Both the position numbers and the translations under genes were made by a program. From assembly GCA_947172415.1 (NCBI GenBank), contig OX359196.1, positions 1,056,501 to 1,120,500 of the forward strand: 64,000 nt of DNA, read 5' to 3'. Positions 22,948 to 35,500 of the stretch are shown in pieces (the first letter of the stretch is position 1; the number at the start of each line of letters is the position of its first letter). The notes beneath the pieces are model-generated. The model was not told where the DNA came from and searched no databases. It saw only the letters and a program-made list of their open reading frames with translations. This DNA is from Chondrosia reniformis. Taxonomy: Eukaryota > Porifera > Demospongiae > Chondrillida > Chondrillidae.

Positions 22948-24710
22948 ATGGCGGCTGCTTGTTGTAGAACTCGAGGAAGAATTGCACAGAAACAGTTTTC
23001 GAGTAATCTTAGAATACTCACTTCTAGTATATTTAGGTTTGTTTAACATTTCATGTGTGCATAGGCAACATCCAATGTATTCTGTCTGTCCATAGAATGT
23101 CGTCCTTCGGTCCCATGTCACGCCACTACACAATAGAAGCGCCAGATGTAACTACAGTGAGCCGCTTATCCATATCTGGTAATAATGTTGCTCCAGTTGT
23201 AACAAGGTTCAGTACTCAGGGATTTACAGTCAGCGGTAATTTGGTGTATGGATCAGTTGCTTTACTCCCAACAGCCTTTCTACATTGGAAGGTAGACTAT
23301 ACAGTAACAAACGACCTTTACATGCGATTCTTATTAGGACAATGACCTTGTCTTACTATTTTAGTAGGATAAGATTCATTTGCGGTCATGAAGGTGTGTG
23401 TGGTTCCTTTCTCTTCAATCTGACCTAACTGGGCATACTTGGGCAGTATTGTTTATAGGTTATTGAAAGCCAAATTTCAATTGTGAAGGCCCTTTACTTT
23501 GGACACTTTAGCCTCTTTAGTGTACATGCCAATTCCAATTGTTTACTAGGTAAAGAGGTTTGAGGATGTTACTCCAGAGACGCTGGTCCTGTTCTCACTG
23601 CTCCATCCACCTATTGGTGAGTGCAAGCATGTCAAAGCTGTTATATACCACACAATACCACACAGTACATACGAACGAGTCATCAAATACATTTCCAGAT
23701 GACTGTAAGACATGTACACATAAGGTGTAACATTGAGGAGATAGAGAAACTCGATCTTGTATCCTTTTTATGTTCTCTAGTAAACCTTACACCTGTTTCT
23801 GGGAATTCCACCCTCCAACTATACTCTGTAAATATGTAGGTTCATCTTAGTGTACTTGCAGTGTTGTATTTCAAGGGAGGGCAAAAACTGATGATCCCAG
23901 TAACATGGGGGAGGGCAACCATTCATATGGTAACTTAATGTTTTTAGATATTCCAAAGTTCAAGAAGGGAGGAATCCCTCCTCCCCCTAAATGCACCCCT
24001 AATTTACATAGCATGTATCAGTATCTGGGACCTCATTTTCATGAAAAATCTAATTTTTTTTTTATATAAAATTACTGTGTGTTTACTGTAATAGATCTTG
24101 CTATTTAATTTCCATAGAAATGTTGGTATTAGGAGTTGGAGCTGAAATTAAACAAGCTCCTGAGAGTATCAAAGCCTTTCTACGTAGCAAAGCAATATCA
24201 TTAGAAATACAAGATACAGTAAGGAAACTACGTACTCCTACGTATATGACCTTAATTTGTTACCAATTCCTTAACTGTCACCCTTGCTCTCACCAACCTG
24301 CCACCAACACCCTTGCTCTCACCAACCTGCCACCAACACCCTTGCTCACACCAACCTGCCACCAACACCCTTGCTCACACCAACCTGCCACCAACACCCT
24401 TGCTCACACCAACCTGCCACCAACACCCTTGCTCACACCAATCTGTCAGTATTACCCTCACCTTCACTCTCTCCAATCTGTCAGTATTACCCTCACCTTC
24501 ACTCTCTCCAATCTGTCAGTATTACTGTCACTCTCATTCTCACCAACCTTTCACCATCAATCTTAAGTCACGGTCATCAGCCCTGCGGCCATCTTAAAGT
24601 TATCTTACGTTTGTTACTATATATAGCCTAATGCCTGTGCAACCTTTAATTTCCTGCTGGATGAAGGAAGAAGAGTTGGAGGAGCCTTAATCCCACCAGA
24701 GTACCTCTAA
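22948..24710 (+). CDS. NDUFAF3: mitochondrial complex I assembly factor 3
   Basis: Five exons: 22948-23036, 23096-23291, 23550-23616, 24118-24218, 24627-24710; 537 nt in phase, 178 aa (human 184). Residues 1-35, rich in R, S and A with no acidic residues, look like a mitochondrial targeting peptide. The Mth938/DUF498 fold follows: TQGFTVSGNLVYGSVALLP, then ETLVLFSLLHPPIEMLVLGV, then the signature DTPNACATFNFLLDEGRRVG and GALIPPEYL at the end. The protein helps assemble the early Q-module of complex I with NDUFAF4. Start: ATG 22948, in a strong ACAATGG context. The last intron holds a minisatellite. Confidence 0.95.
24275..24548 (+). repeat. 29-bp and 34-bp minisatellites in NDUFAF3 intron 4
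   Basis: About six units of CCTTGCTCACACCAACCTGC plus CACCAACAC, then three units around CAATCTGTCAGTATTACCCT. Pyrimidine-rich on the transcript. Open frames here are artefacts. Confidence 0.9.
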
Positions 24711-26574
24711 TGACAATATTTTGTTCATTACACTTATGTAACTGTCAAACTCACAAATGTATATGTATATACTCTTATATACATTTTATTTTAGTGTATT
24801 GGATTAGTTATTTAATTTTTATGTATGATTTTAGTTTTTGAAATACGAACATGCAGAAATTCATGGGTCTGTTCATATGTAGTGTTTGTATAGTAGGTAT
24901 ATAACTGTATGTACTAACCAGATCCAAGAAGTGTTGCTGTGTTGTGTAGCTGTATGATATACGTAGCTAGTGAGAGAATATTGTTACATAATTCTTTTTA
25001 ACTTCTTGAGCTTCTATAAGCTTTTATTATACTTAATATTGTTTCTTGAATGTTTCAAATCTGGACTTAATGTACTTGTTTGACATCCAAAGAAAAATAA
25101 CTGCCTCTAGACACTCAAATGTTTGAAAGATGTACGATCCATTCAAAGAGACATACGTAAGTTTATAAGACTAAATCTCCTTATTCAATTCATTTCCAGC
25201 ATATATATATATATAGTCAAATTTGGTTATCCAAGAGAAATGGCATGCAGTACATATAGCTTGTGATCAATAGGAGGCAATATAAAGCCTGGACCATGAA
25301 AATGGCCATATAATTATAACTTAAATGGTATGCCACATATGAATATAATTAACAACAATGTTGCCATGACTTTCTTTTTCTGCTGATACATAGATATGGG
25401 GCTAGACAATTAGTTGTAGTCTATATATATGTGTACTATAAACTACTGATATAGTCATCATCAAATCTAGAGATTCCAATCCAATCTGAACACCTTGGTT
25501 GACAAGTGTGAAAAAATAAGGAATAAAGATTTATGCGCTTCAATTAGTAACCAAGCAGATAACCAATAAATGGAATTAAGGTGCTATTATACACTGCAGG
25601 TACCGGTATTACACAGCTTTTAATACTCATAGCAAAATAGGTTTGTGAGAATTAATATTATAAGGTATACGTATCCTTAGCTTTAATATTTTTAAAGTCC
25701 AAGTTATAGTCTAACATATTGTAATGGTTTGCAGTATAGTTTATACATGATCAGTGTAAAATTCAATCATACTTTATACAATTGTTAAACCATCAAGTAT
25801 ATGTACATTTCATGTACTAACACTTTAAAGATGTATACATAAAAAATAAATTGAAAGAGTTCACGAGTACAGCGCTAGCATTAACAGCAAAATGTTCATT
25901 TCAAGATCAAAGCTTTGCTGTACTTCTTTTCGCATCAACCGATCATCTGACAGATGACAATTATCATCTACCTTTTTTTCCTTTTTTCCTTTTTCGTTTT
26001 ACTGTCTTCGAAATTTTTTTCTTTTTTTTCTTTTTCGTGTACTTTGAACGTTAGCCGCAATCTTTTATACTACTTGTTATGCAATAATTTACAAGAGTAT
26101 ACTGAAGGCTTACATAGATGTATACATTTGCGATGAGCTGGATTATATTTTAATGTATATCTTATTATACCAATCTCATTATGAATTTATTATCGCCAAT
26201 TGGTGTATAATAATCACTGCACAAGGATCATTTTTGTTTGACAATTCTGAAAAATACATGTACATGATTGATAATTGAACTGGAAAATATAAATATTATG
26301 TATATATTATTTATTTGTCATAAACAATAAACAATATTACTTATTGATTGCATTGTAAACGTTACTTTTATGTTATATTGTATTTTGATTTTCTGAGATT
26401 AGTTTGCTCTTTTTCTTATTTGTTGTAAAGAAAAAAAATGTACATGGTTTGAAATTAAAAGAAAAAAAACAGTTCAAACAATGTAGTTCTTCATGGTCGT
26501 AAAGAGCTGTTTCTTCTCCTTTGAGTGTTACTGGATCGCTGCTGTTGTACTTCATTTCGCATCACTTTACTGAG

Positions 26575-27420
26575 TGTAAAGATGACCCCAGGGCACACCA
26601 CGAGGAGGTAGAAGTACTTCGTGCCCCAAATGGCCTCCGGTTTCTCAACTCTGTTTGACACTTCCACTACTTGCGTCGTAAGAGAAGTTGCACGGGAGCG
26701 ATCCGGCGTACCTGACCGACCTATGACCAGTTACTAGTCTTGCCCTGCCATGCTACGAACAGAACAAGCCCGACCCTGGCGGACCACAAACTCCCACCAA
26801 TGAGAATCATCATGTGCACACAACGTAGCTTGGGAACACTGTACACAGACTTTAGCTCATTGGGATCGGCCAGGCGCTTTAGAGTAGGGACCCATCAGTT
26901 CAATGAACTATAAGAAAAGAATTGAAAATACATAATAAAAATGCTACATTGATGTATGGATACAAAAACTGAATAATGCAAATGCAAATTCCAAACCAAC
27001 CTGAAGCTGCAGCCTACAACAGGGGTTCCTGACCGACTACGTAGTGGCACTGGACCCACGCTCTTCCAGGTACGGGTCGTATAGTGAGAATCCGCACACT
27101 AGCAGGATTAATAGTGAGATCATCCCCAGGCACTAACCCATATAGATAGAGAGACCACCCCACTATACGAACACCGATGACCCTTTGTCGCATGGTACCA
27201 TGGTCGTGCTCCTACCACGGTTTTCGCATCGATCCACACCAAAGTAGACCTCCAGAGTTGATAGCCCGGAGGCCAAAGACTGAAAATTTCCTTGCCTATT
27301 TATTAGAAATTGTCGGCGGGAAACATCGTGAAAATGGCGCAAATCGCGTGGAAGCAAAATTTTGTTTTTTGTTTTCTGTGTCATGTTCGAGAACAATAGA
27401 CAACATGTAGTACATGACCC
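26575..27420. other. GC-rich, CpG-containing island of unknown nature
   Basis: Clearly richer in G+C and CpG than the surrounding several kilobases, with sharp edges and an AT-rich gap near 26910-26995. No protein family, rRNA or tRNA was recognised in any frame. An AAAATGGCGC word (27332), resembling YY1-type start-site motifs used by other genes here, could mark a promoter. An ancient insertion is the alternative. Confidence 0.45.
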
Positions 27421-28084
27421 GGCCCATTCAGCAACTTATTATTGTGTTTGATTTCAGACTCGAAAACATTCATGGCTATCCAGCGAAACCAATCATGTAC
27501 AGTAACCCCATAAATAGAAGTGCTTAATTAATCAATATCTCCTAATTGTTTCAGCAGTAATCATTTTTATTAAACATATAATTGTATGCTTTCTTGCGAG
27601 CACATGCATGAATTTACATCGTGACTGAAAATCAAGGATATATGTAGTTGTTAACAAATCATAGATTCCTTAATTATTATATGTTATAAAGCGATTGTTT
27701 TTGCACTAATCATTTATTTTACATTTTACATTTTACATGTGCACAATCTTGCCTTTGTGCTATTGCTCAATCAATTAGCGAATTCAAAATGGCCGTTGCT
27801 AATGCACTTAATTGCCTAGCTATAGTTGAGGAACTTTGGCGTTGTACCTAAACTACACTCATTGGTAGGTCATCTTGTTTAGAGAATCAGACAAACTATA
27901 TAGCCGCTTTAAATGAAGTAAGTTATAATATATTGTTTTACTTTCAGCATCACCTCATACACTTACTTGTGAGACTGTTCGTTATGTAATTTGTGCTTCA
28001 AATACAATATATACAAAGTAACATTTGATTACACAAGAATATGGTTTATTGTGCAGCCTATACTTTATTTGCTCTATATTTATC

Positions 28085-29710
28085 TATTTACAGAAGAATT
28101 GTTATGGAAACCAAATGTCAGTTACCTAGCAACATGTCCAATTAAAAAGGAGGACTAAGTGGTAGGAAGTCATCAAAGTTATTGGTCATAAAAGATAGTG
28201 AATAAAGTATTGGGAGATTTGCATGGAATCAGCAGTGAGTATAAAGGATCTGTCCTACATTTGCCCAATTGGACTACCAGTCCCTAGTAACTAGTAACTC
28301 CTAGCTACTGTAGTTCAGCTGGGGAGATGTATAGTACTTGTTTGCCAGGTTCTCTGTATTCTCTTACTTTGTCTTACTAGTCGGATATTAAATATTAAAA
28401 TGTACAATCCCTTTGAGCAAATTGAAGTTTATTGGCTTTGACATTAGTTAGTAGGTAAACTGTAAGTTCTGTAGCTACTTAGATAATCTATTTTTACCCT
28501 TCTTTAGTATATCCATGGTAGCTAGATAGAGGATTACATTTCAATTGACCTACGTAGATTATAAATATATATATATATTATAGTCCAGTTAATGATTATT
28601 AAGACTTGTAATCCACTATTAGAGAGTACTCATTTTCAGAAAAATGTGTGATAATCCTGCCACACTATCTGGGTCTATTGTAGTATTCTTCTATCAATAT
28701 TGTAAGCTGCCTGCTTGTGAAAAGGCTTCAATTTCCACACTAAATGTGCCCTCTAAACTTGCATGTCTGGTTCATCCTTTGGGGTCACAGAGCTAAAGTC
28801 AGTCAGACTGTTACCTAGACAAATGAGAGTAGCTACTAAACAGAAGGGTAGCAGCATTGGGAAGTACGTATATTGCAAGTAGTTTGTGTTAATGTCATGT
28901 ACGTATGTCAAGTGTTTCAGATGACATGTTCTGTACTTAATTAGCTGTTTTGATTGTATCCATGATTATGATACGCTTTGTATTCTTTTCTTTTTTTTAG
29001 CAATTCATCGATGGGGTCCCTATGGATCATAGTGAATCATTAAAGTTATTGGCTTAACACCCATTCGTCATGCAGGTGGGAAAAGATAGTGAAAGAAAGT
29101 ATTGGATGGAGTGAAAATTTTGCATGGAATCAGCAGTGAGTATAACAACTGTAAATTACGTAGACTACATCTGTTCAATAAGACCACCAGATTTAGCACA
29201 CCTACCAGTCCCCATGCAGTAACTAGTAACTCCCAACTACTGTAGTTTAGTTAGGGGAGGTGTGTAGTACAGGTTTTGCAGGTTCTCTGTATCCTAAAGA
29301 TAATTGGCTATGAAACTGTACAAGCAAGATTATTGGCTCTGACATTAGTTAGTACAGTAAGTAAATTGTAAAACTGTTCAGTTTTTTTATTGATTAAGAT
29401 AATCTATTTGTTTTTACTCTTCTTGAGTATCCATGGTAACTAGATAGAGGAATACTTCAAATAACCTAGATTAAATTTGTCCAACTGGTATACCTGATTT
29501 AGGGTCCATTCCAGCCCCTAGTAGCTATGGCTACACTCATTTAGGGAAGTAGTTACAGTACTGGTCCATCTGAGGTGTAAGTGTAGCGATTTTAACTTGT
29601 CTAAATGTGCTTACATTGTACATCTTGTTTCTGTAAAGCCTACCAGTATTTCCTATTGTTTTATGTAGAAACATCTCCATAACAACCAGATGCAGTTCCC
29701 TGGCAACCAT
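28085..29710. repeat. diverged tandem duplication
   Basis: The blocks 28085-28560 and 29000-29470 share, in order, AAAGATAGTGAA..AAGTATTGG, GCATGGAATCAGCAGTGAGT, ACTAGTAACTCC, GCAGGTTCTCTGTAT or a close variant, TTGGCTTTGACATTAGTTAG-like words, and TATCCATGGTA.CTAGATAGA. Partial further copies continue to 29710. Non-coding. Confidence 0.75.
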
Positions 29711-30544
29711 TCAATTGAAGTAGAAATAATCAATTGTTCATATGCCTTGTAGAACAGACTTCACACATGTAAGTCAAGTGGCATCTTCACCTAGTGAAAA
29801 ATGGGAATTAGTCTCTCTCCACCTAGTCAGCTGATCCAAATTGAGACCATGTAGACAGTTTCTCCAAAGTCATTATTAATGGATGCACATGAAAGAAAGA
29901 AACATTAATTTGTTGTATGTAAAGATGATGTAGTGCAGCTCATGTGCATGTCTATTTAACAGGACCTATATATCTGACTGCTACAGGGAGAGAATTATAC
30001 TTTCTTGATTATTAAATTATTCTTGAAGAGATTTTTTTGTCTATTTGTTTCACTGCAACAACACATGACAGTGATTGATTCAATAACATGTTTTGGAAGG
30101 ATTTGTGTCTGCGCATGCACAAATTGAATAACAACCTCTTTGGGGCTTACAATGCCTTCTTGTCATACGTACGTAAGTCTAGTCAAACTCCTTAAACTAT
30201 AGGAATTACAGTGTTCTGTGTGGGGAGAATAGGTATAGCAACATTAACTTACTGCACTATACATTCACTCAAACTAGAGTGCAGTCAAAGTAGAGTGGGA
30301 CACAGCTGTTGCCATGGTTACATGAGTTACTATCGCCCAATATGTCCAGTTTTCCAGTAGCCAAGGCAACACCTATACCTCAAAGCCTCACTTGCTTAAC
30401 CCTTTGACAATAGTGTAGATTACTATTATAAAAGTGAAATCATTGTTATATACAAAGGTCCTCTTACTCCTGGGACAACTAGTTCAGTTAAATATTGAAT
30501 CATGACTACCGGGTATTATTATTGTAATTAAGGCCATGTATTTA

Positions 30545-30665
30545 TTAATAGTCAGTATAGGAGACAACCACAAATGACCCAGTCATGATCACAGCTTGAA
30601 ATGTTATGATTCATTGACTACATCGGATAAGTTATTAGCTTATACAGTATATGCAGATGATGTAT
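30545..30665 (+). pseudogene. decayed copy of the PKD-like exon of the VWA gene
   Basis: TTGAAATGTTATGATTCATT followed by GACTACATC and TTAGCTTATACAG...GCAGAT matches 36168-36225 (TCGAAATGTTGTGATTCATT, CACTACATC, CAGCTTATGCAGAT). The match weakens upstream. It is preceded and followed by non-coding DNA, so it is a relic of a second, upstream copy of that gene. Confidence 0.65.
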
Positions 30666-30687
30666 ACATTAGCAATTTGGTATATTA

Positions 30688-30886
30688 ATTATAGACTGCA
30701 GCTGGACATTATATAATTATGTATAATACATACTGCACGATGGTTTTATAAATCCAGACCTCTTGAGCTTTATTTCCCATTGCATGAAGTGATGTCACTG
30801 CATGAGCTGTACCAACTAGTTGAATAACCAGACTTCTATTTCCTGTACAAGTTCATAATTCTCAGAATTCTGTAACTGGAGGAATA
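30688..30886. repeat. 200-bp repeat, copy 1
   Basis: Matches 31945-32153 almost throughout: CCAGACCTCTTGAGCTTTAT, GTACCAACTAGTTGAATAAC, CTATTTCCTGTACAAGTTC. No coding potential. May be a promoter-side relic of the upstream VWA gene copy, or a dispersed element. Confidence 0.85.
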
Positions 30887-31944
30887 AAGAATTCCTTGAA
30901 AAATTATAAGGAAAAATTAGTAGACAGGAATTACAATATCAGTTGTACATGTAACATTATGTACGTACGTATATATTATATTATTAATGCTACCATCTTT
31001 CAGATTAAGGAGTGTATAATCTATATGTATTTTATAACTCTATCAGAGTATACTGGATTCCTTGCTAGGTATATAATGCTATGTATTCTTATTAAACTTA
31101 GCCTAAGTCCAGGCTATATGTATGCACCATCTATACAGAAAAAGATTTTTCATAGTTTAATTTTCGAGGATTACCCTTATTATATTTAATGAACAACATT
31201 TATTAATATAAATATCTGGATAATAGGCACAATGGAAAATTACATGCATCCCTCTAAAGATGTCTCAATATATGTATCATATATAGTACTTTTAATTTAA
31301 TTTCATTTGCAATATTTAGGAGAATTGCATGTTATGTAAAACACAGATTTTATCTTTCATATAATTTTTATAATATATTCATTCTCTAAACCTCAAACTA
31401 AGAGATTACTTTAAAATCAATTAAATCTGCCAATCATTACTCTACATTTAAGGAAATAGTATAGTTGTATTGTGTAGCATGCTGTCCCTTCTGAAGTGGG
31501 TTAAGTAAGGTGCTGCTCCGTCTGAAGTTGCAATTCCTAGTATTGCATTCAATTTATCCAATGGTATAATAAAACCAGCCCATTACCTATACAAGTTTGA
31601 ATCCTCAGAAATCTGGTTCACAGCTAAATGATCAAAGAATCCTTTAAATACTAACTCAGCATTTTTAAATTATGGAAATAATACTATAGTTATGTAATGT
31701 GCCCTAGCTCTTCCGGTTACTGTATGAGATTATTCAATTTACAGCAAATTGAATCCATATATTCTATTATTTCACAATGTTGTTAAATTTATAAGCATGA
31801 AATGATAATTAATAGATATATAGATAGATATTATTATTTATCAACAGGAGTTCGAAGCTGCATCCATTATGTGGGTTTTCATGGACATTTAATGAAAAAA
31901 GAAAGACAGGATGATTAATTATGACTTATATTAATTATATATAT

Positions 31945-32210
31945 ACAGACTGCAACTGGACATTATACAATTATGTAAAATACATACATGTGTACTGCAC
32001 GATGTGTAGTATTATGTTTTATAAATCCAGACCTCTTGAGCTTTATTTCCCATTGCATTAAGTGATGTCACTACATGAGTTGTACCAACTAGTTGAATAA
32101 CCAGACTTCTATTTCCTGTACAAGTTCTTAATTCTCAGAATTCTGTAACTGGTGGAATAACCAGACTTCTATTTCCTGTACAAGTTCCTAATTCTCAGAA
32201 TTTTTATAAT
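31945..32210. repeat. 200-bp repeat, copy 2, with an internal 50-bp duplication
   Basis: Second copy of the 30688 element. Its 3' end (GAATAACCAGACTTCTATTT...TTCTCAGAATT) is repeated once more in tandem at about 32155-32200. It lies about 300 bp upstream of the VWA gene start. Confidence 0.85.
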
Positions 32211-32506
32211 GGGAAAAATAACAGACTGTATATATATACAGTATATACATCTATTTATTTTGTAATACTCTTGTTATATATATATAATTTTAATTGTAAC
32301 ATGTGTAACATGTATATATATATATATATATACAGTACAAGTTACAATATACTAATATAATTAATATATATTATATACGTATATATAGTCTTTTGTATAA
32401 CAAACATAAACAACCTTTACTATAAATAGAAAGACTTTATAGCAATAAACACAAGAAACGTGTGAGAAATCAAGAAAGCAATTCTAGCAGACTATCGTGT
32501 TTGAAA

Positions 32507-35500
32507 ATGAAGTTCCTTATGATAATACAACTGCTCTTCATTGTAGCAGTCTATGGCAGTGCAACTGATGGTACGTATACACATGCAATGGATATGTGTG
32601 TTCATACATATATAGATATAATACTAGTTACAGCCCGTTTATAGGTACGTATATATAAGCAATAGCTGAAACATCATAGGGGACCAATTAATTGTATTTC
32701 AGCAGAACCAATTATCAGTCCATTGCCATGGCAATGAATGGGATAAGTATATACAATAGACCATGTAATTTCTACTCTTCATATTTAGAATGCCGCTTGC
32801 CAAGATGTGCAGATGTATTCTTCCTGGTAGACGGTTCAGGAAGCCTTGGGGAATTGAACTTTATAAATGAGTTGGTTTTTGTATCAAATGTTATCGACAA
32901 TTTTCATGCCGATGTTAGGAGTGGAATACTGGTATTCAGTGATCTGCATCCTGATGGCAGTAAAACCTTTCAGCTCCCACTAAAAAAGCGTACTAGTACT
33001 GTACCGGATGCAATTGATACGACTACGTTAGATTATGCAGGTGGTCAAACATACATGGTTCCAGCTTTCAAGAGTGCGGAGGAAAAACTTAAGCAAGAAG
33101 GAAGAAAAAACTGTTCATGGCATTTGCTTGTCATTACTGATGGAATACCTAATGATTCAGTAACATCTGCTATAAACAGTGTTAATAAGTCAGGGATTAT
33201 AACATATGCAGTTGGATTTGGGGAGTCTGATAGGGATCAGTTACTAGAGATTGCTGGCAATAATGAATCCAGATTATTCAATCCGAGAAAAGGAATAATT
33301 AGAATAAAACAAAAGGGATTTGCAGAAAAAGTTGAAAGTATGATGGATCTCTACAAGCCTTGTGGTTAGTCTCCTCCAGCTGTGAATTATATATATATAT
33401 ACAGAACATCTGCCACACGTATACAGTACAAGTTACAATATTATATACGTATGTACATATACGTATATATATAGGGGACATGTGTGAAAGTTAGTAATTG
33501 TATCTGAATATAGGCTCTTAAATGATATTCTGACCGCATGTATCATTTGGCATGTAGCTTGCAGTTTAAGCTGCCAGAATGGAGGAACTTTGATAAGCAG
33601 TTCTTGTAGCTGTGATTGTGCTGATTTCTATACTGGGGACATGTGTGAAAGTTAGTAATTGTATCTCAATATAGGCTCTTAAATGATATTCTGACCACAT
33701 GTATCATTTGGCATGTAGCTTGCAGTTTAAGCTGCCAGAATGGAGGAACTTTGATAAGCAGTTCTTGTAGCTGTGATTGTGCGGATTTCTATACTGGGGA
33801 CATGTGTGAAAGTTAGTAATTGTATCTGAATATAGGCTCTTAAATGACATGTATCATTTGGCATGTAGCTTGCAGTTTAAGCTGCCAGAATGGAGGAACT
33901 TTGATAAGCAGTTCTTGTAGCTGTGAATGTGCTGATTTCTATACTGGGGACATGTGTGAAAGTTAGTAATTTGTATCTGAATGTCAGCTCTTAAATGATA
34001 TTCTGACCACATGTATCATTTGGCATGTAGCTTGCAGTTTAAGCTGCCAGAATGGAGGAACTTTGATAAGCAGTTCTTGTAGCTGTGATTGTGCTGATTT
34101 CTATACTGGGGACATGTGTGAAAGTTAGTAATTGTATCTCAATATAGGCTCTTAAATGATATTCTGACCACATGTATCATTTGGCATGTAGCTTGCAGTT
34201 TAAGCTGCCAGAATGGAGGAACTTTGATAAGCAGTTCTTGTAGCTGTGAATGTGCTGATTTCTATACTGGGGACATGTGTGAAAGTTAGTAATTTGTATC
34301 TGAATGTCAGCTCTTAAATGATATTCTGACCGCATGTATCATTTGGCATGTAGCTTGCAGTTTAAGCTGCCAGAATGGAGGAACTTTGATAAGCAGTTCT
34401 TGTAGCTGTGATTGTGCTGATTTCTATACTGGGGACATGTGTGAAAGTTAGTAATTGTTTCTGAATGTCAGCTCTTAAATACGAAGGTATATAGACTTTA
34501 CCTATATTTAACTGAATAGTAATGTTAAATTTCTTGGGCAGGTTTATACATGTATATAATCTATCTGAGGTCTATAGTCCCATGGATCTGTGCCATATAC
34601 TGTATCTTTTCCAATTAATGGCACTATTCACACATATATACAGTACAAGTTACAATATATACAGTACAAGTTACAATATATACTGTGCGAGTTACAATAT
34701 ACTAAGGTAATCTAAATAAATAATGTAATATAATAGATCTTCATCAGTAATACAGGAATGGGAATATCAAGTAGGAAATAAGTAAATTCATGTTGCTGAC
34801 GCTCAACAAGGCTTTATTCTCATAATAGTCTCAACAAACACTCCTAATTCCTACACATGGAAAAGTAAAAATATGAACAAAAAATGTAAGAAGAGAAGAC
34901 AGAGCTTAAATTACCAAAGTTTTAATACGGTCGACTAAACGAATTTCTTTTGCATGAATATAGGGACAATTCTGCCTCAAACTTAACGGGAACGTATACA
35001 AATACGCTTTATCTAACCTTTGCTACAACTCGCTTATTCGGTAGCTCCTTCTCGTAGGAGAGCGTCGACTTGTCATAGCCGCTCCCGAAAGGGTGATCTT
35101 CTTTTGCAATAAGGGGGTGACGTTTTCGCAATCGCCACATGATAATCCATTAAATATGTACGGAGCGACATATGAGAGTGTTGGTGACGCACTAGAAAAA
35201 CATCACAATACATCACTAGATTGCGCAATCGTAAGCTGCATTCTTCATTATATCTTGATTATTTTGCAACTTTAATTAAGCAAAACTTCGCCAGACGTTT
35301 GTCATACACATGTACCATGATATATGTCGGTTTCACAGTGATCTGACCAACTGATAATTTTTATAAATATAACACTTGGTTTCAATATAAATTTTCTATA
35401 GCTTTACTTTAGTCCTATGGCATTTTATATGCAGACTTTGTCCTCCGTTTTCTACCAAACGGAGACCTAAATAAAAAATCCCTTAATTAAAAATGAGTTT

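Larger units (their letters stand above)
24711..32506. other. gene-poor AT-rich region
   Basis: 7.8 kb without a supported gene. Contents seen: a family A repeat (25000-25145); poly-T stretches near 25975-26035; a GC-rich island (26575-27420); a duplicated block pair (about 28085-28560 and 29000-29470, with partial third-copy similarity to 29700); a decayed exon copy (30545-30665); and a 200-bp repeat pair (30688-30886, 31945-32153). Isolated ORFs of 60-97 codons look random. Confidence 0.6.

Noticed and set aside
32462-32506. Extension of the VWA protein N-terminus upstream of 32507
   Set aside because: It would need a GTG start; the ATG at 32507 opens directly into a good signal peptide.
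33490-34470. Regularly spaced repeats considered as a CRISPR array
   Set aside because: The units are exons with splice sites, encode EGF domains in frame, and have near-identical 'spacers'.
34920-35240. Possible tRNA or structured RNA in the GC-richer intron insert
   Set aside because: No cloverleaf with A and B boxes could be traced by eye.
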